Source: Myxococcales bacterium (GTDB lineage: Bacteria; Myxococcota_A; Polyangia; Polyangiales; Houyiibacteriaceae). Taken from it: DNA of 64,000 bases. The notes under the pieces are model-generated. The model saw only the letters and a program-made list of their open reading frames with translations. It ran no database searches and was not told the DNA's origin. The position numbers and the translations under genes were made by a program. This document shows, piece by piece, positions 1 to 8,055 of the stretch. Within the stretch, counting starts at the first letter, position 1, and each line of letters starts with the position of its first letter. The stretch covers positions 62,001 through 126,000 of the forward strand of contig JAOTYL010000005.1 of assembly GCA_029861865.1 (NCBI GenBank). Reading direction: 5' to 3'.

Positions 1-475
1 CGAGCTTTCGGTCGAAGAGGACCATTTCGATCGCGGTGAGCGCGGCGTCACGCCCTTTGTTGCCGTGCGATCCCCCTGCCCGGTCGAGCGCTTGCTGCTC
101 GTCGTCGGTCGTGAGAACGCCGAACACGATAGGGAGACCGGTGTCCAACATGACGCGAAGTAGGCCCTGCATGGCGCCATCGCACACGTAGTCGAAGTGA
201 GGGGTGCCACCACGGATTACCGCACCCAGTGCGATGATCGCGTCGAACCGACCACTCAGAGCCAACTGCCGAGCGGCATAGGAAAGCTCCCATGAGCCAG
301 GCACTTCTGCGACGTACACGGCCTCGTCCGACACACCGCGCTCCGCGAGGCAGTTCCTCGCGCCGTCGAGCAGCTTGCTGACGACCGGGCGATTGAAGCG
401 GGACCATACGATGGCAAAGCGCGCGTCGGCCGGTGCATCGATCGGCTTGGGCGGCCTGTTCGGATCGCTACTCAT
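1..475 (-). CDS. ribH: 6,7-dimethyl-8-ribityllumazine synthase (partial, C-terminus beyond window)
   Basis: Penultimate riboflavin step: condenses 5-amino-6-ribitylamino-uracil with 3,4-dihydroxybutanone 4-phosphate. It is absent from the ORF track because the frame leaves the window before a stop. Translating the minus strand from ATG at 475 gives MSSDPNRPPK..., then the family motifs 'GAVIRGGTPHFDYV' (substrate site with catalytic His) and 'FGVLTTDDEQQALDRAGG' followed by 'NKGRDAA'. About 158 residues are visible against a usual length near 155-165, so only the last few residues are missing. The start overlaps the ribBA stop (ATGA), so the two are probably translationally coupled as the last genes of the rib operon. 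Confidence 0.95.
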   Translation of the reverse strand, partial: MSSDPNRPPKPIDAPADARFAIVWSRFNRPVVSKLLDGARNCLAERGVSDEAVYVAEVPGSWELSYAARQLALSGRFDAIIALGAVIRGGTPHFDYVCDGAMQGLLRVMLDTGLPIVFGVLTTDDEQQALDRAGGSHGNKGRDAALTAIEMVLFDRKL

Positions 476-1683
476 GGCGTTCTCTGCGGGACTGGTCCCG
501 CCGGCGCGAGCTCTCCACCCGCAGACACCCTGAGTTGCTCGACCACCTCCAGCCCAAAGGCATCGAGACTTGGAATTCGACGAGGTCTATTGGTGAGAAC
601 GCGCAGCTTTTCGAGCCCGAGGTCGGCCAGCACCTGGGCGCCAAAGCCGTACTCGCGGAGGACCACGCCTGGTTCTTCGGGCGGTCGCTGAATCGGTTCG
701 TCGAGATAGAACGCCAAGTCCGTATCGGGGTCCGGATGGCCCGGCAAGAACAGAATTACGCCATTGCCTTCGCGCTCGACTGCCGCCACGACATCGGAGA
801 TGTGAACGCGCTCGCGCATGCGAACCTGAAATGCATCGCCAAGCACACTCCCACGGTGGACTCGAACGAGCGTCGGCTTCGAGGTGATGTCGCCGTAGCT
901 CAGCGCCATGAATTGCTCGTCCCGGCCGACCTGCACCTGGTACACGGATGCGGTCCACGTTTGGCCGGTTGGCATTTTCACCGGTGTCTGTCGAAGTCGA
1001 GTCACCAGGCGCTCACGCGCCAGTCGGTACTGAATCAGGTCGGCGATGGTGATCAGCCGCAGGTCATGCTCGTTCGCGAATTCGACCAGGTCTTCATAGC
1101 GAGCCATCGTGCCGTCGTCTTTCATGATCTCGCAAATGACGCCCGCGGGTTTCAAGCCCGCAAGGCGCGCGAGGTCGACGGAGCCCTCGGTGTGACCGGT
1201 GCGCTGCAAAACGCCCCCGGGTACGGCCTTCAGGGGAAAAACGTGGCCGGGGCTCACGAGATCGGCAGGCCCCGCATCGTCGGCCACGGCGGTGAGGATC
1301 GTGTGGGCTCGGTCGGCGGCGCTGATCCCGGTGGTCACCCCACGGCGAGCTTCGACCGAGACGGTGAATGCGGTAGCGCGTGACGAGCGATTGTTGTCCA
1401 CCATCATCGGGAGGTCGAGCTGGCGAATCCGATCTTCGGTGAGGCTGAGGCAGATCAAGCCGCGCGCGTGGCGGGCCATGAAGTTGATCGTGTCGGCGTC
1501 CGCCTTTTCGGCAGCCATGCACACATCGCCCTCGTTTTCGCGGTCTTCGTCGTCGACCACGATGACCATTTTTCCTTCTCGGATGTCATCGAGAGCCGCG
1601 ACTACCCGCTCGATCGCGCTCGTCATCTGGCCGGGACCATGACGCGAAATCGCCGTTGATTCCAGCGGACTGCTCCAAGTCAT
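472..1683 (-). CDS. ribBA: 3,4-dihydroxy-2-butanone 4-phosphate synthase with degenerate GTP cyclohydrolase II domain
   Basis: The N-terminal half (about residues 20-220) is a DHBP synthase with the acidic loop 'DDEDRENEGD' and 'HTEGSVDLARLAG'; it makes the four-carbon precursor for RibH from ribulose 5-phosphate. The C-terminal half aligns in length and order with GTP cyclohydrolase II. However, the zinc-site stretch, normally C-x10-C-x-C, reads 'VHRGSVLGDAFQVR' with no cysteines, so GTP ring opening looks lost. The frame opens at ATG 1683, overlapping the ribE stop (TGATG). An internal ATG at 1626 (MTSAIERVV...) gives the more typical N-terminus, and neither start has a strong Shine-Dalgarno. 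The operon then lacks an evident GTP cyclohydrolase II, which must be encoded elsewhere. Confidence 0.9.
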   Translation of the reverse strand: MTWSSPLESTAISRHGPGQMTSAIERVVAALDDIREGKMVIVVDDEDRENEGDVCMAAEKADADTINFMARHARGLICLSLTEDRIRQLDLPMMVDNNRSSRATAFTVSVEARRGVTTGISAADRAHTILTAVADDAGPADLVSPGHVFPLKAVPGGVLQRTGHTEGSVDLARLAGLKPAGVICEIMKDDGTMARYEDLVEFANEHDLRLITIADLIQYRLARERLVTRLRQTPVKMPTGQTWTASVYQVQVGRDEQFMALSYGDITSKPTLVRVHRGSVLGDAFQVRMRERVHISDVVAAVEREGNGVILFLPGHPDPDTDLAFYLDEPIQRPPEEPGVVLREYGFGAQVLADLGLEKLRVLTNRPRRIPSLDAFGLEVVEQLRVSAGGELAPAGPVPQRTP

Positions 1684-2297
1684 CAGCGCCCAGCGGCCGA
1701 TCCGCCGTCCACCCCCGGTTTGCCCATGAGGCTTGCGACGTACTTGGCGAGAACGTCGACCTCGAGGTTGACGCGCGTCCCGTGAGGCATTTCGCCGAAG
1801 GTCGTCTCTTCGAGCGTGTACGGCACCAACATGACGTCGAACCGATCGACTGTAACGGTGTTCACCGTCAGACTCACACCGTTCACCGTAATCGACCCCT
1901 TGGGCGCGAGGAATGGCGCGAGCCGCGGAGGGACTCTGAACGTCGCGCGGACGTAGTCCCCCGAGGGCGCTTTTTCGACCAGCTTGCCTACCCCATCCAC
2001 GTGCCCGGTCACCAGATGTCCTCCCAATCGATCTCCGAGCGACAGCGCGCGCTCGAGATGCACTCGGTCCCCTTCTTCGCGGTCACCAAGGTTGGTCTTG
2101 TCCAGCGTTTCGAGCGAGGCATCTGCCTCGAAGAGCCCCTCCTCGAAAGCTTTGACAGTCAAACAAGCGCCATCGACGGCAATCGACTCTCCCAGTTCGA
2201 AGTGCTGCAAGGCGCATGCGATCCGCAGTGCCAGCCCGTCGTCTTTGCGCTCGAGATGATCGATCGTCCCGATTTGCTCCACTAGGCCGGTGAACAT
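1683..2297 (-). CDS. ribE: Riboflavin synthase, alpha subunit
   Basis: Dismutates two molecules of 6,7-dimethyl-8-ribityllumazine to riboflavin. The sequence shows the two tandem lumazine-binding barrels: 'MFTGLVEQIG' with 'IAVDGACLTV' in the first, and 'GHLVTGHVDG' with 'ITVNGVSLTVN' in the second. The length of 204 residues is normal. ATG at 2297 follows immediately after the ribD stop (TAGATG), and its own stop overlaps the start of ribBA. It lies centrally in nrdR-ribD-ribE-ribBA-ribH. Confidence 0.96.
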   Translation of the reverse strand: MFTGLVEQIGTIDHLERKDDGLALRIACALQHFELGESIAVDGACLTVKAFEEGLFEADASLETLDKTNLGDREEGDRVHLERALSLGDRLGGHLVTGHVDGVGKLVEKAPSGDYVRATFRVPPRLAPFLAPKGSITVNGVSLTVNTVTVDRFDVMLVPYTLEETTFGEMPHGTRVNLEVDVLAKYVASLMGKPGVDGGSAAGR

Positions 2298-3401
2298 CTA
2301 CGCTGTCCTCTCGAAGTCGCCCGAGACCAACCAGTCGGTCCCCAACGTGCGGATCTCGGTGTGCACCAAACGCGAGCATCCGTCGACCGAGTCGACCACA
2401 CTCCCAGCTGCAAAGGGAATTGCTTCTGCGTCCCCCATGATCCGCGGCGCGATGAAAATCGCCGCCCGATCGGCAAGCCCCGCCTGTAGGAACGAACCGT
2501 GGACGTCAGCGCCCCCTTCTACCATCAAGCGCACGATGCCCCGCTCGCCGAGCGATTTCAGAACGACTCCGAGGTCCACCCCACGCGCGTGTCTTGGAAC
2601 GGCGATGAGCTCCACCTCGGGACGCGCGAGGGCGTCTCTGCGGGAAGGATCTGCATCCTCGGCGTGAAAGATCCAGGCGGGGGCGTCGGATTCTCCCTTG
2701 GGGTCGAGGATTGCGGCGTCAGGGGGCGTGCGCAGGTCGGCGTCCAACACGACCCGAACCGGGTCGATCCCTGCGACGTGCCGGACGGTGAGACGGGGAT
2801 CATCTGCGAGTACCGTCCCGACGCCTACGAGGATCGCGTCGGAGTCGGCGCGCATGCGATGGGTTTCGGCGCGCGCGGGTTCCCCTGTGATCCACTTCGA
2901 CTCGCCCGTTCGACTGGCGATCTTGCCATCGAGCGTCATCGCCGCCTTCAACGTCACAAATGGCAGCCCAGTCTCGACGTATTTGGCGAAGTCCGCCACG
3001 AGCGCCGTCGCTTCGTCTTCGAGCAGGCCGAGCTCGATTTCGATGCCCGCGCGTTCGAGTCGCTCGATCCCACCGGGGCCGTGGGCTGCGGGATCTCGGC
3101 AGCCGATCACGACGCGGGCGATGCCTGCCTCGATGATCGCTTCGGTGCAAGGTCCGGTTCGACCTTGGTGATTACAAGGTTCGAGGGTGACATAAAGGGT
3201 GGCACCCGCGACAGGGCGGCCGGCGTTTCGAATCGCGGCAACCTCGGCATGCGCCTCTCCCGCCGCGACATGATAGGCGCTCGCGATGACCTCGCCTCCT
3301 TCGACGAGAACCGCACCGACCCGCGGATTCGGGCTCGTTCGGCCTCGCCTCGCTTCTTCGAGCGCTAGCTGCATGAAGCCACGTTCGTCGTCCGACGTCA
3401 T
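2298..3401 (-). CDS. ribD: Bifunctional diaminohydroxyphosphoribosylaminopyrimidine deaminase / 5-amino-6-(5-phosphoribosylamino)uracil reductase
   Basis: Second and third riboflavin steps. The N-terminal cytidine-deaminase fold carries the zinc ligands in 'AHAEVAAI' and 'PCNHQGRTGPC' (about residues 48-85). The C-terminal NADPH-dependent reductase begins near residue 147 with 'TLKAAMTLDGKIA' and 'ESKWITG'. The length of 367 residues is typical. It starts one base after the nrdR stop, so there is no room for an FMN riboswitch directly upstream; any flavin control would have to act further up the operon. Confidence 0.96.
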   Translation of the reverse strand: MTSDDERGFMQLALEEARRGRTSPNPRVGAVLVEGGEVIASAYHVAAGEAHAEVAAIRNAGRPVAGATLYVTLEPCNHQGRTGPCTEAIIEAGIARVVIGCRDPAAHGPGGIERLERAGIEIELGLLEDEATALVADFAKYVETGLPFVTLKAAMTLDGKIASRTGESKWITGEPARAETHRMRADSDAILVGVGTVLADDPRLTVRHVAGIDPVRVVLDADLRTPPDAAILDPKGESDAPAWIFHAEDADPSRRDALARPEVELIAVPRHARGVDLGVVLKSLGERGIVRLMVEGGADVHGSFLQAGLADRAAIFIAPRIMGDAEAIPFAAGSVVDSVDGCSRLVHTEIRTLGTDWLVSGDFERTA

Positions 3402-3402
3402 C

Positions 3403-3852
3403 TCACTCTTTCAGCTGGGTGAGCTCGTCGAGGAACTCGCCCGCGTTCTGGAAATCGCGATACACGCTCGCAAAACGAACGTAGGCGACTTCGTCCAGCT
3501 CGCGAAGGTCCAAGAGCACGCGTTCCCCGAGGTCGGCCGACGAGATTTCTTGTTCGCCCGTGTCGGCCATCCATCGCTCCACCTGACCAAGCAGGCGCTC
3601 GAGCGCCTCGGCGGAAACCGGCCGCTTGACACACGCACGGCGAAGCCCAGCGAGAAGCTTGTTTCGATCGTAGGGCTGGCGTCTACCGTCGTTCTTGATG
3701 ATCAAGGGAGTCATCTGTTCCACGCGCTCGTAGGTCGTGTAGCGACGCCCGCAGCTCTCGCATTCGCGACGTCGACGAGTCACCTCTCCCGCCTGCGAGA
3801 GACGCGAGTCGATCACGCGGTTTTCCAAGGTTCCGCAATAAGGGCAGCGCAT
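3403..3852 (-). CDS. nrdR: Transcriptional repressor NrdR
   Basis: Zinc-ribbon and ATP-cone repressor of ribonucleotide reductase genes. The ribbon is 'MRCPYCGTLENRVIDSR' plus 'CESCGRRYTTYER' (four Cys), and the ATP-cone spans about residues 49-139 ('IIKNDGRRQPYDRNKL'). I start it at ATG 3852, giving the canonical MRCPYC N-terminus and 149 residues; the listed ORF adds 13 upstream residues that the family lacks. It leads into ribD with a one-base gap, a common nrdR-rib pairing in bacteria. Confidence 0.95.
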   Translation of the reverse strand: MRCPYCGTLENRVIDSRLSQAGEVTRRRRECESCGRRYTTYERVEQMTPLIIKNDGRRQPYDRNKLLAGLRRACVKRPVSAEALERLLGQVERWMADTGEQEISSADLGERVLLDLRELDEVAYVRFASVYRDFQNAGEFLDELTQLKE

Positions 3853-3894
3853 ACTCAGCGAAACGCTAGCGCTACCGCACGGTTGGAGCAACGC

Positions 3895-5151
3895 TCAACG
3901 GGGCACGAGCCGGACCAAGCTTTCGAGATGAGCCGTTTGTGGGAACATGTCGAACGCGATCATCCGATCGATGCGATAGCCGCGGTCACGGGCTAGACGC
4001 AGATCGCGACCCAGGGTCGCGGTGTCGCACGAGACGTAGACGATTCGACGAGTGCCGCGCCAATGGTCGGCCTCTTCGAAGAAATCTTTGGCGCCTTGCC
4101 GCGGCGGGTCGAGCACGACCACGTCGTAGCGCCCTTTGGGCGGTCGGTTGGCGTTGCCTTCGACGACGCGCGCCTGGAGTCGGCGTGCAGCCAAGTTCGC
4201 TCTGCAAGCGTCGACTGCGCTGGCGTCTTGCTCGACTGCGACCAACATTCCTGCGGTCTCTGCCAACGCAACGGTGAAGTTCCCAATGCCGCAATGGAGC
4301 TCGAGAACACGCATGCCCGCGGGCTCCGCGAGCGCCACCACGTGCTCTACGAGCATCTGGTTGATTCGATCATTGGCTTGCGAAAACGAGCCGGCAGGGC
4401 CCCACAATGAACTTCCGTCGTGTGCCCGGGCCCCCACCATTGCCTCCCCCCACACGGCTGGTTTTCCAGTGTCGCTGCTGCGAAGGCTGACTCCCCCGAT
4501 CCCTAGCGTTTGTGAAAGCTGGCTGCATGCGTCGAACAGCTCGGGTCTCTGTTCGTCCGAGGTCCGAAGCTCGACCACGACCACGGCATCGGAGAGCGAG
4601 AGCTGAATCTCTCCCTGACCACCGATCGACGTGCGCAGGTGTTCGCGAGTGGCGTCCCATGCGCGTTGAAGCGGTTGGGCCAAGACGATGCATCGCGCGA
4701 TGTCGACGACTCGCGCGGAGTGTCGCTGACGGTACCCGAACGTCTGCCCGAACCACGCGAGTCGGGCTCGCCGTCGGTAGCCGAGCTCTTCCGGAGCCGC
4801 GACCCAGACGAGCTCCGAATCGCTCGCCCCGGGGAGCCCCTCGCAGGCTTCACGAAGGAAGCTTTCTTTGATCCGCCGCTGGAGCGACATCTCGGCGATC
4901 ATCAGCGGGCACCCGCCGCAGCGATCCGCGACGGCGCACGGCGGCTCCCGTCTCTCCTGAGCTCTTTCGGGCAGTCGAATGATTCTACCCCGAGCGGCGC
5001 CGCGCCTGGCCCGCGTGAGCTCGAGCTCGACCTGTTCACCGGGCAGGCCCCCTGGCGCCAGCACGATGCCCTCGCCCGTCTCGATCACGGCATCACCGCC
5101 ACGTCCGACCGCGCGGACCCTGCCCGCGACTTGGTGGGTTCGAGGCATCAA
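3895..5151 (-). CDS. TrmA/RlmC/RlmD-family RNA (uracil-5-)-methyltransferase
   Basis: SAM-dependent RNA m5U methyltransferase. An N-terminal TRAM/OB-like segment (about residues 1-60) is followed by four cysteines fitting the family Fe-S cluster: three in 'PPCAVADRCGGCPL' and one in 'DIARCIVL'. The SAM-binding motif is 'VLELHCGIGNFTVALA', followed by 'DPPRQGA' and the catalytic nucleophile in 'YVSCDTATLGRDL'. At 418 residues it matches RlmD/RlmCD-type enzymes. The exact target (23S U1939, U747 or tRNA U54) cannot be assigned from sequence. The start overlaps the preceding lipoprotein stop by 4 bases. Confidence 0.9.
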   Translation of the reverse strand: MMPRTHQVAGRVRAVGRGGDAVIETGEGIVLAPGGLPGEQVELELTRARRGAARGRIIRLPERAQERREPPCAVADRCGGCPLMIAEMSLQRRIKESFLREACEGLPGASDSELVWVAAPEELGYRRRARLAWFGQTFGYRQRHSARVVDIARCIVLAQPLQRAWDATREHLRTSIGGQGEIQLSLSDAVVVVELRTSDEQRPELFDACSQLSQTLGIGGVSLRSSDTGKPAVWGEAMVGARAHDGSSLWGPAGSFSQANDRINQMLVEHVVALAEPAGMRVLELHCGIGNFTVALAETAGMLVAVEQDASAVDACRANLAARRLQARVVEGNANRPPKGRYDVVVLDPPRQGAKDFFEEADHWRGTRRIVYVSCDTATLGRDLRLARDRGYRIDRMIAFDMFPQTAHLESLVRLVPR

Positions 5152-5741
5152 TCCGCGAAGTTCTGAGGCGGCTTACCCCGTTGTACCAAGAAGCTGATAT
5201 CCCCGCTCAAGACGGCGCGCCGGATCTCGGGATCGGCGGTGTCGACCAGCTCTACATCGGTGAACTCTGCCGTGGTCATCCGGTTTTCGTTGTCGACCCA
5301 AGGGACATACAACTCATCGAAGCGAATGATCCCGGAGACCGCCCGGTACACGACCGGGATTCGCGAAAGTCCCGGACAGGTTTCGTTGAGGTAGAGCGTC
5401 ATCTGGACCGGCGAGCCGAGGAGCTCGAACTCGATGTCGACCCCGAGCATTTCGTTCTTCAGCAACTCGGGCTCGGCGATGAAAAACGAAACGCCATCGC
5501 TCAAGTTCTGGAGGTCGCCACCCCGCTGCATTCTCATGTCGATGATCTCTACCGACCTGCTCGGCTCCATGCCAAAGAAGTCTGGATCGAGCGAGAACGG
5601 TTGGCCGTCGAGGCCGCAGTCCGGAGCCCACACCTGCCCGACCGCGCTGCCCTCGCCAGGGCCGGTGGCGCAGCTTCCAAGGAGCAGCACAACCAACATG
5701 CTCGAAATCCAGGCACCGAGCTCACGCGATGAAACCGCCAC
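5148..5741 (-). CDS. Putative lipoprotein of unknown function
   Basis: A 197-residue secreted lipoprotein: a hydrophobic N-terminus ends in the lipobox 'LLLGSC' (Cys near residue 24), followed by a flexible 'ATGPGEGSAVG' spacer. The mature part has no motif I recognise; it is acidic, beta-rich in appearance, with two further cysteines (APDCGL and ETCPGL) that could pair in the periplasm. It overlaps mnmA by 20 bases and the downstream methyltransferase by 4, so it is cotranscribed with RNA-modification genes without an obvious functional link. Confidence 0.75.
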   Translation of the reverse strand: MAVSSRELGAWISSMLVVLLLGSCATGPGEGSAVGQVWAPDCGLDGQPFSLDPDFFGMEPSRSVEIIDMRMQRGGDLQNLSDGVSFFIAEPELLKNEMLGVDIEFELLGSPVQMTLYLNETCPGLSRIPVVYRAVSGIIRFDELYVPWVDNENRMTTAEFTDVELVDTADPEIRRAVLSGDISFLVQRGKPPQNFAD

Positions 5742-6783
5742 CGATCACCTCGTCACCACGGTATACCACCGCGGCCTGCCCGGGCGTAATCGCGCGCTGG
5801 GGCTCGGCGAAACGAACCTCGAAACCATCTCGGGTCGGAGTGATATCGCCGACGGCGCCTCGATGACGGTAGCGAATCCGGATCTCCCCCTCGAAAGGTT
5901 CGGCGGGCCGGTCGGCAACCCAATGGGCATCTTTGGCGACGAGCTCTCGATCGTACAGGTCTTTCTCTTGACCAACGACCACGTCGTCCGTCCTCGGGAC
6001 GATGCGAAGCACGTAGCGGGCGCCTCCGCCACCAAGGCCGAGTCCCCGCCGCTGCCCGCGAGTGAAGTTGGCGACCCCTTGGTGGTGCCCGAGGACGGTG
6101 CCGTCCGAGTCGAGGATCCGCCCGGGCTTGCTTTCACGCCCCTGCCGACCGACGAAATCCCCGACTCGCCCGTCCGGCACGAAGCAGAGCTCTTGGGAAT
6201 CGGGTTTGTCGGCGTTGGGCACACCGAGTCGACGGCCGGCTTTGCGAACCTCGGGTTTCGTCAGCTCGCCGAGTGGAAAAACAACCCTCTCGAGGGTCGA
6301 TTGGGGTAGCCCGAATAGGAAGTAGCTTTGATCTTTGTCGGCATCGAAGCCACGCAGGAGTCGTAGTCGCCCATCGAAGGAGCGATCGAGACGTGCGTAG
6401 TGGCCGGTCGCGATGTGGCTTGCCCCGAAACGCTCGGCGAGATCTGCCAAGTGCGTGAGCTTCACCGTGCGGTTACAGCTCACACAGGGAATCGGCGTGC
6501 GCCCCGCGAGATAGTCGGTGACGAAGGGGTCGACAACATGCTTGCGAAACGCGTCTCGCTGGTCGAGGACGTAGTGCGGGACCCCGAGATGCTCACAGGT
6601 GCGTCGTGCATCGTCGCGGTCCTCGGGGGCGCAGCAACGGCCCACCTGCTGCGCTCCTTCGGCATCCCACAGGTGCAGCGTCACCCCGATCAGGTCGTAG
6701 CCCGCTTCGTGTAGCAAGGCAGCTGCCACCGAGGAGTCCACCCCACCGCTCATGGCCACCAAGATGCGTTTCGGTTCGGTCAT
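5722..6783 (-). CDS. mnmA: tRNA-specific 2-thiouridylase MnmA
   Basis: ATP-pyrophosphatase that thiolates U34 of tRNA Glu, Gln and Lys using persulfide sulfur. Visible features are the PP-loop 'AMSGGVDSSVAA', 'PCVSCNRTVK' containing the first catalytic Cys, 'ATGHYARLD', and the second catalytic Cys in 'SQELCFVPDG'; the C-terminal beta-barrel domain is present. Start at ATG 6783 (MTEPKRILVAMSGG) gives the usual N-terminus; the ORF track begins six codons earlier. A cysteine desulfurase homologue lies just upstream on the same strand and could feed it sulfur. Confidence 0.96.
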   Translation of the reverse strand: MTEPKRILVAMSGGVDSSVAAALLHEAGYDLIGVTLHLWDAEGAQQVGRCCAPEDRDDARRTCEHLGVPHYVLDQRDAFRKHVVDPFVTDYLAGRTPIPCVSCNRTVKLTHLADLAERFGASHIATGHYARLDRSFDGRLRLLRGFDADKDQSYFLFGLPQSTLERVVFPLGELTKPEVRKAGRRLGVPNADKPDSQELCFVPDGRVGDFVGRQGRESKPGRILDSDGTVLGHHQGVANFTRGQRRGLGLGGGGARYVLRIVPRTDDVVVGQEKDLYDRELVAKDAHWVADRPAEPFEGEIRIRYRHRGAVGDITPTRDGFEVRFAEPQRAITPGQAAVVYRGDEVIGGGFIA

Positions 6784-6927
6784 CGTACGACTACTGAACA
6801 AAACAACCGTGATCTGTTACACTTAAAGGAAACGTGTATCGGGCAAAAGCCGTTGAGTACTTACATAATAAAATCATATATTTATGCAGTAAGTCTATAA
6901 TCAACTAGAAACTTTCTTCGTTGGACC
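6784..6927. other. AT-rich intergenic segment between cysteine desulfurase and mnmA
   Basis: About 140 bases whose middle (roughly 6855-6915) is strikingly AT-rich compared with everything around it. It contains an imperfect inverted repeat with arms 'acttac' (6859-6864) and 'gtaagt' (6889-6894). Read on the minus strand it holds TATGAT-like and TTGATT-like hexamers, so it may carry the mnmA promoter and/or the end of the desulfurase transcript. No coding potential seen. Confidence 0.5.
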
Positions 6928-8055
6928 TCAAATCTGGTTGAGCTTTTGTCCTTGGCTCCGGGAGAGGACGCGCTGAAAGGCCAATGTTGCTAACTCGATA
7001 TCCTGGTCCGTGGTCTCGATACCTAGACTGATTCGAACGGCTGAGCCAGCCCGCCACTGCTCATCCGGATACATCGCGCGGATTACGACGGAGGGCTGCT
7101 GCAAACCGGACGAGCAGGCTGCCCCCGTGGAGACACAGACGCCCTCGAGGTCGAGGGCCGCGACGAGGATCGCGCCCTCCCATCCCGGGAAGCTCACATT
7201 GCAGACCGTTGTGGTCCTCGGCTCTACGGCATTGGGCACCGCTCCGAGCGCAAGGAGACCCGATTCCAGTCGGTCGCGGAGGGCTGCGATGGTCGTCTGC
7301 TGGTCGAGACGTCGCCCGATCGAAGACGCCGCCGCGCCAAAGCCGACCATGCTCAAGGTGTCGAGAGTGCCCGGCCGCCGGCCGCGCTCTTGTGAGCCTC
7401 CCGCCAGAACGGTGTCGAGCTCGATCCCGCGGCGAACCCAACAGGCTCCAGCTCCCGCGGGCCCGCCGATTTTTTGCGCAGCGAAGGCGACCGCGTCGGC
7501 TTCGAGCGAAGCGACGTCGATCGGCACTTTGCCAAGCGCTTGGGTCGCGTCGACGAACAACCGAGCGCCGTGCGCTCGGCAAAGTTGCGCATAGTCATGC
7601 ACGGGGAAGAGGGTGCCCGTTTCGTGGTTGACCCAGTGGAGCGCCACCAAGGCGTCGTCGCTCAAGAGGGGGGCTAGCTCGCCGGGCGCGGGAGGCCTGC
7701 CAGCCAGAACGGGCATTGCCAAGACCTCACGTCCGTCGCGGCCCAGGTGGCGGACGCTCTCAGCCACCGCGGGATGCTCGACTGCGGTAGTGATGATTTT
7801 TCGGCGCCCTTTGGCCAAACCTCGGACGCCGAGATTGCATGCTTCGGTGCCGCCGCCGGTGAGCACGACATCGGCTGGCGCTGCTCCAATCGACTGGCCG
7901 ACGAGCGCGCGCGCCTTCTCGAGCAGTTGGCGGGAAGCTTGTCCGGCGCGGTGCGTGCTCGAAGGGTTGGCCCAGGCGATCGCCGAAGCGTCGGCCATTG
8001 CTTGCCGGACCAACTCCGAGGTTGGCGCGGCGGCGTGGTGGTCGAGATAGATCAT
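6928..8055 (-). CDS. Cysteine desulfurase / aminotransferase class V (NifS/IscS-like)
   Basis: PLP enzyme of the NifS/IscS type, expected to convert cysteine to alanine plus enzyme-bound persulfide. It begins 'MIYLDHHAAAPT', has the PLP-binding region 'TGGGTEACNLGVRG', and the persulfide-cysteine loop 'VSTGAACSSGLQQPS' near the C-terminus. The PLP lysine segment reads 'AAQKIGGPAGAG' where classical desulfurases have S-x-H-K-x-x-G-P, so the usual His before Lys is Gln. It overlaps the upstream hybrid kinase by 4 bases (ATGA) and lies 145 bases upstream of mnmA, which suggests a role in tRNA thiolation. Substrate specificity is inferred. Confidence 0.85.
   Translation of the reverse strand: MIYLDHHAAAPTSELVRQAMADASAIAWANPSSTHRAGQASRQLLEKARALVGQSIGAAPADVVLTGGGTEACNLGVRGLAKGRRKIITTAVEHPAVAESVRHLGRDGREVLAMPVLAGRPPAPGELAPLLSDDALVALHWVNHETGTLFPVHDYAQLCRAHGARLFVDATQALGKVPIDVASLEADAVAFAAQKIGGPAGAGACWVRRGIELDTVLAGGSQERGRRPGTLDTLSMVGFGAAASSIGRRLDQQTTIAALRDRLESGLLALGAVPNAVEPRTTTVCNVSFPGWEGAILVAALDLEGVCVSTGAACSSGLQQPSVVIRAMYPDEQWRAGSAVRISLGIETTDQDIELATLAFQRVLSRSQGQKLNQI

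Noticed and set aside
433-1383. 316-residue plus-strand frame opposite ribBA
   Set aside because: Antisense of a clearly homologous gene; no recognisable protein features.
2298-3852. FMN riboswitch controlling ribD
   Set aside because: Only one base separates nrdR from ribD and I see no RFN-element core upstream of nrdR, so nothing supports one in the window.
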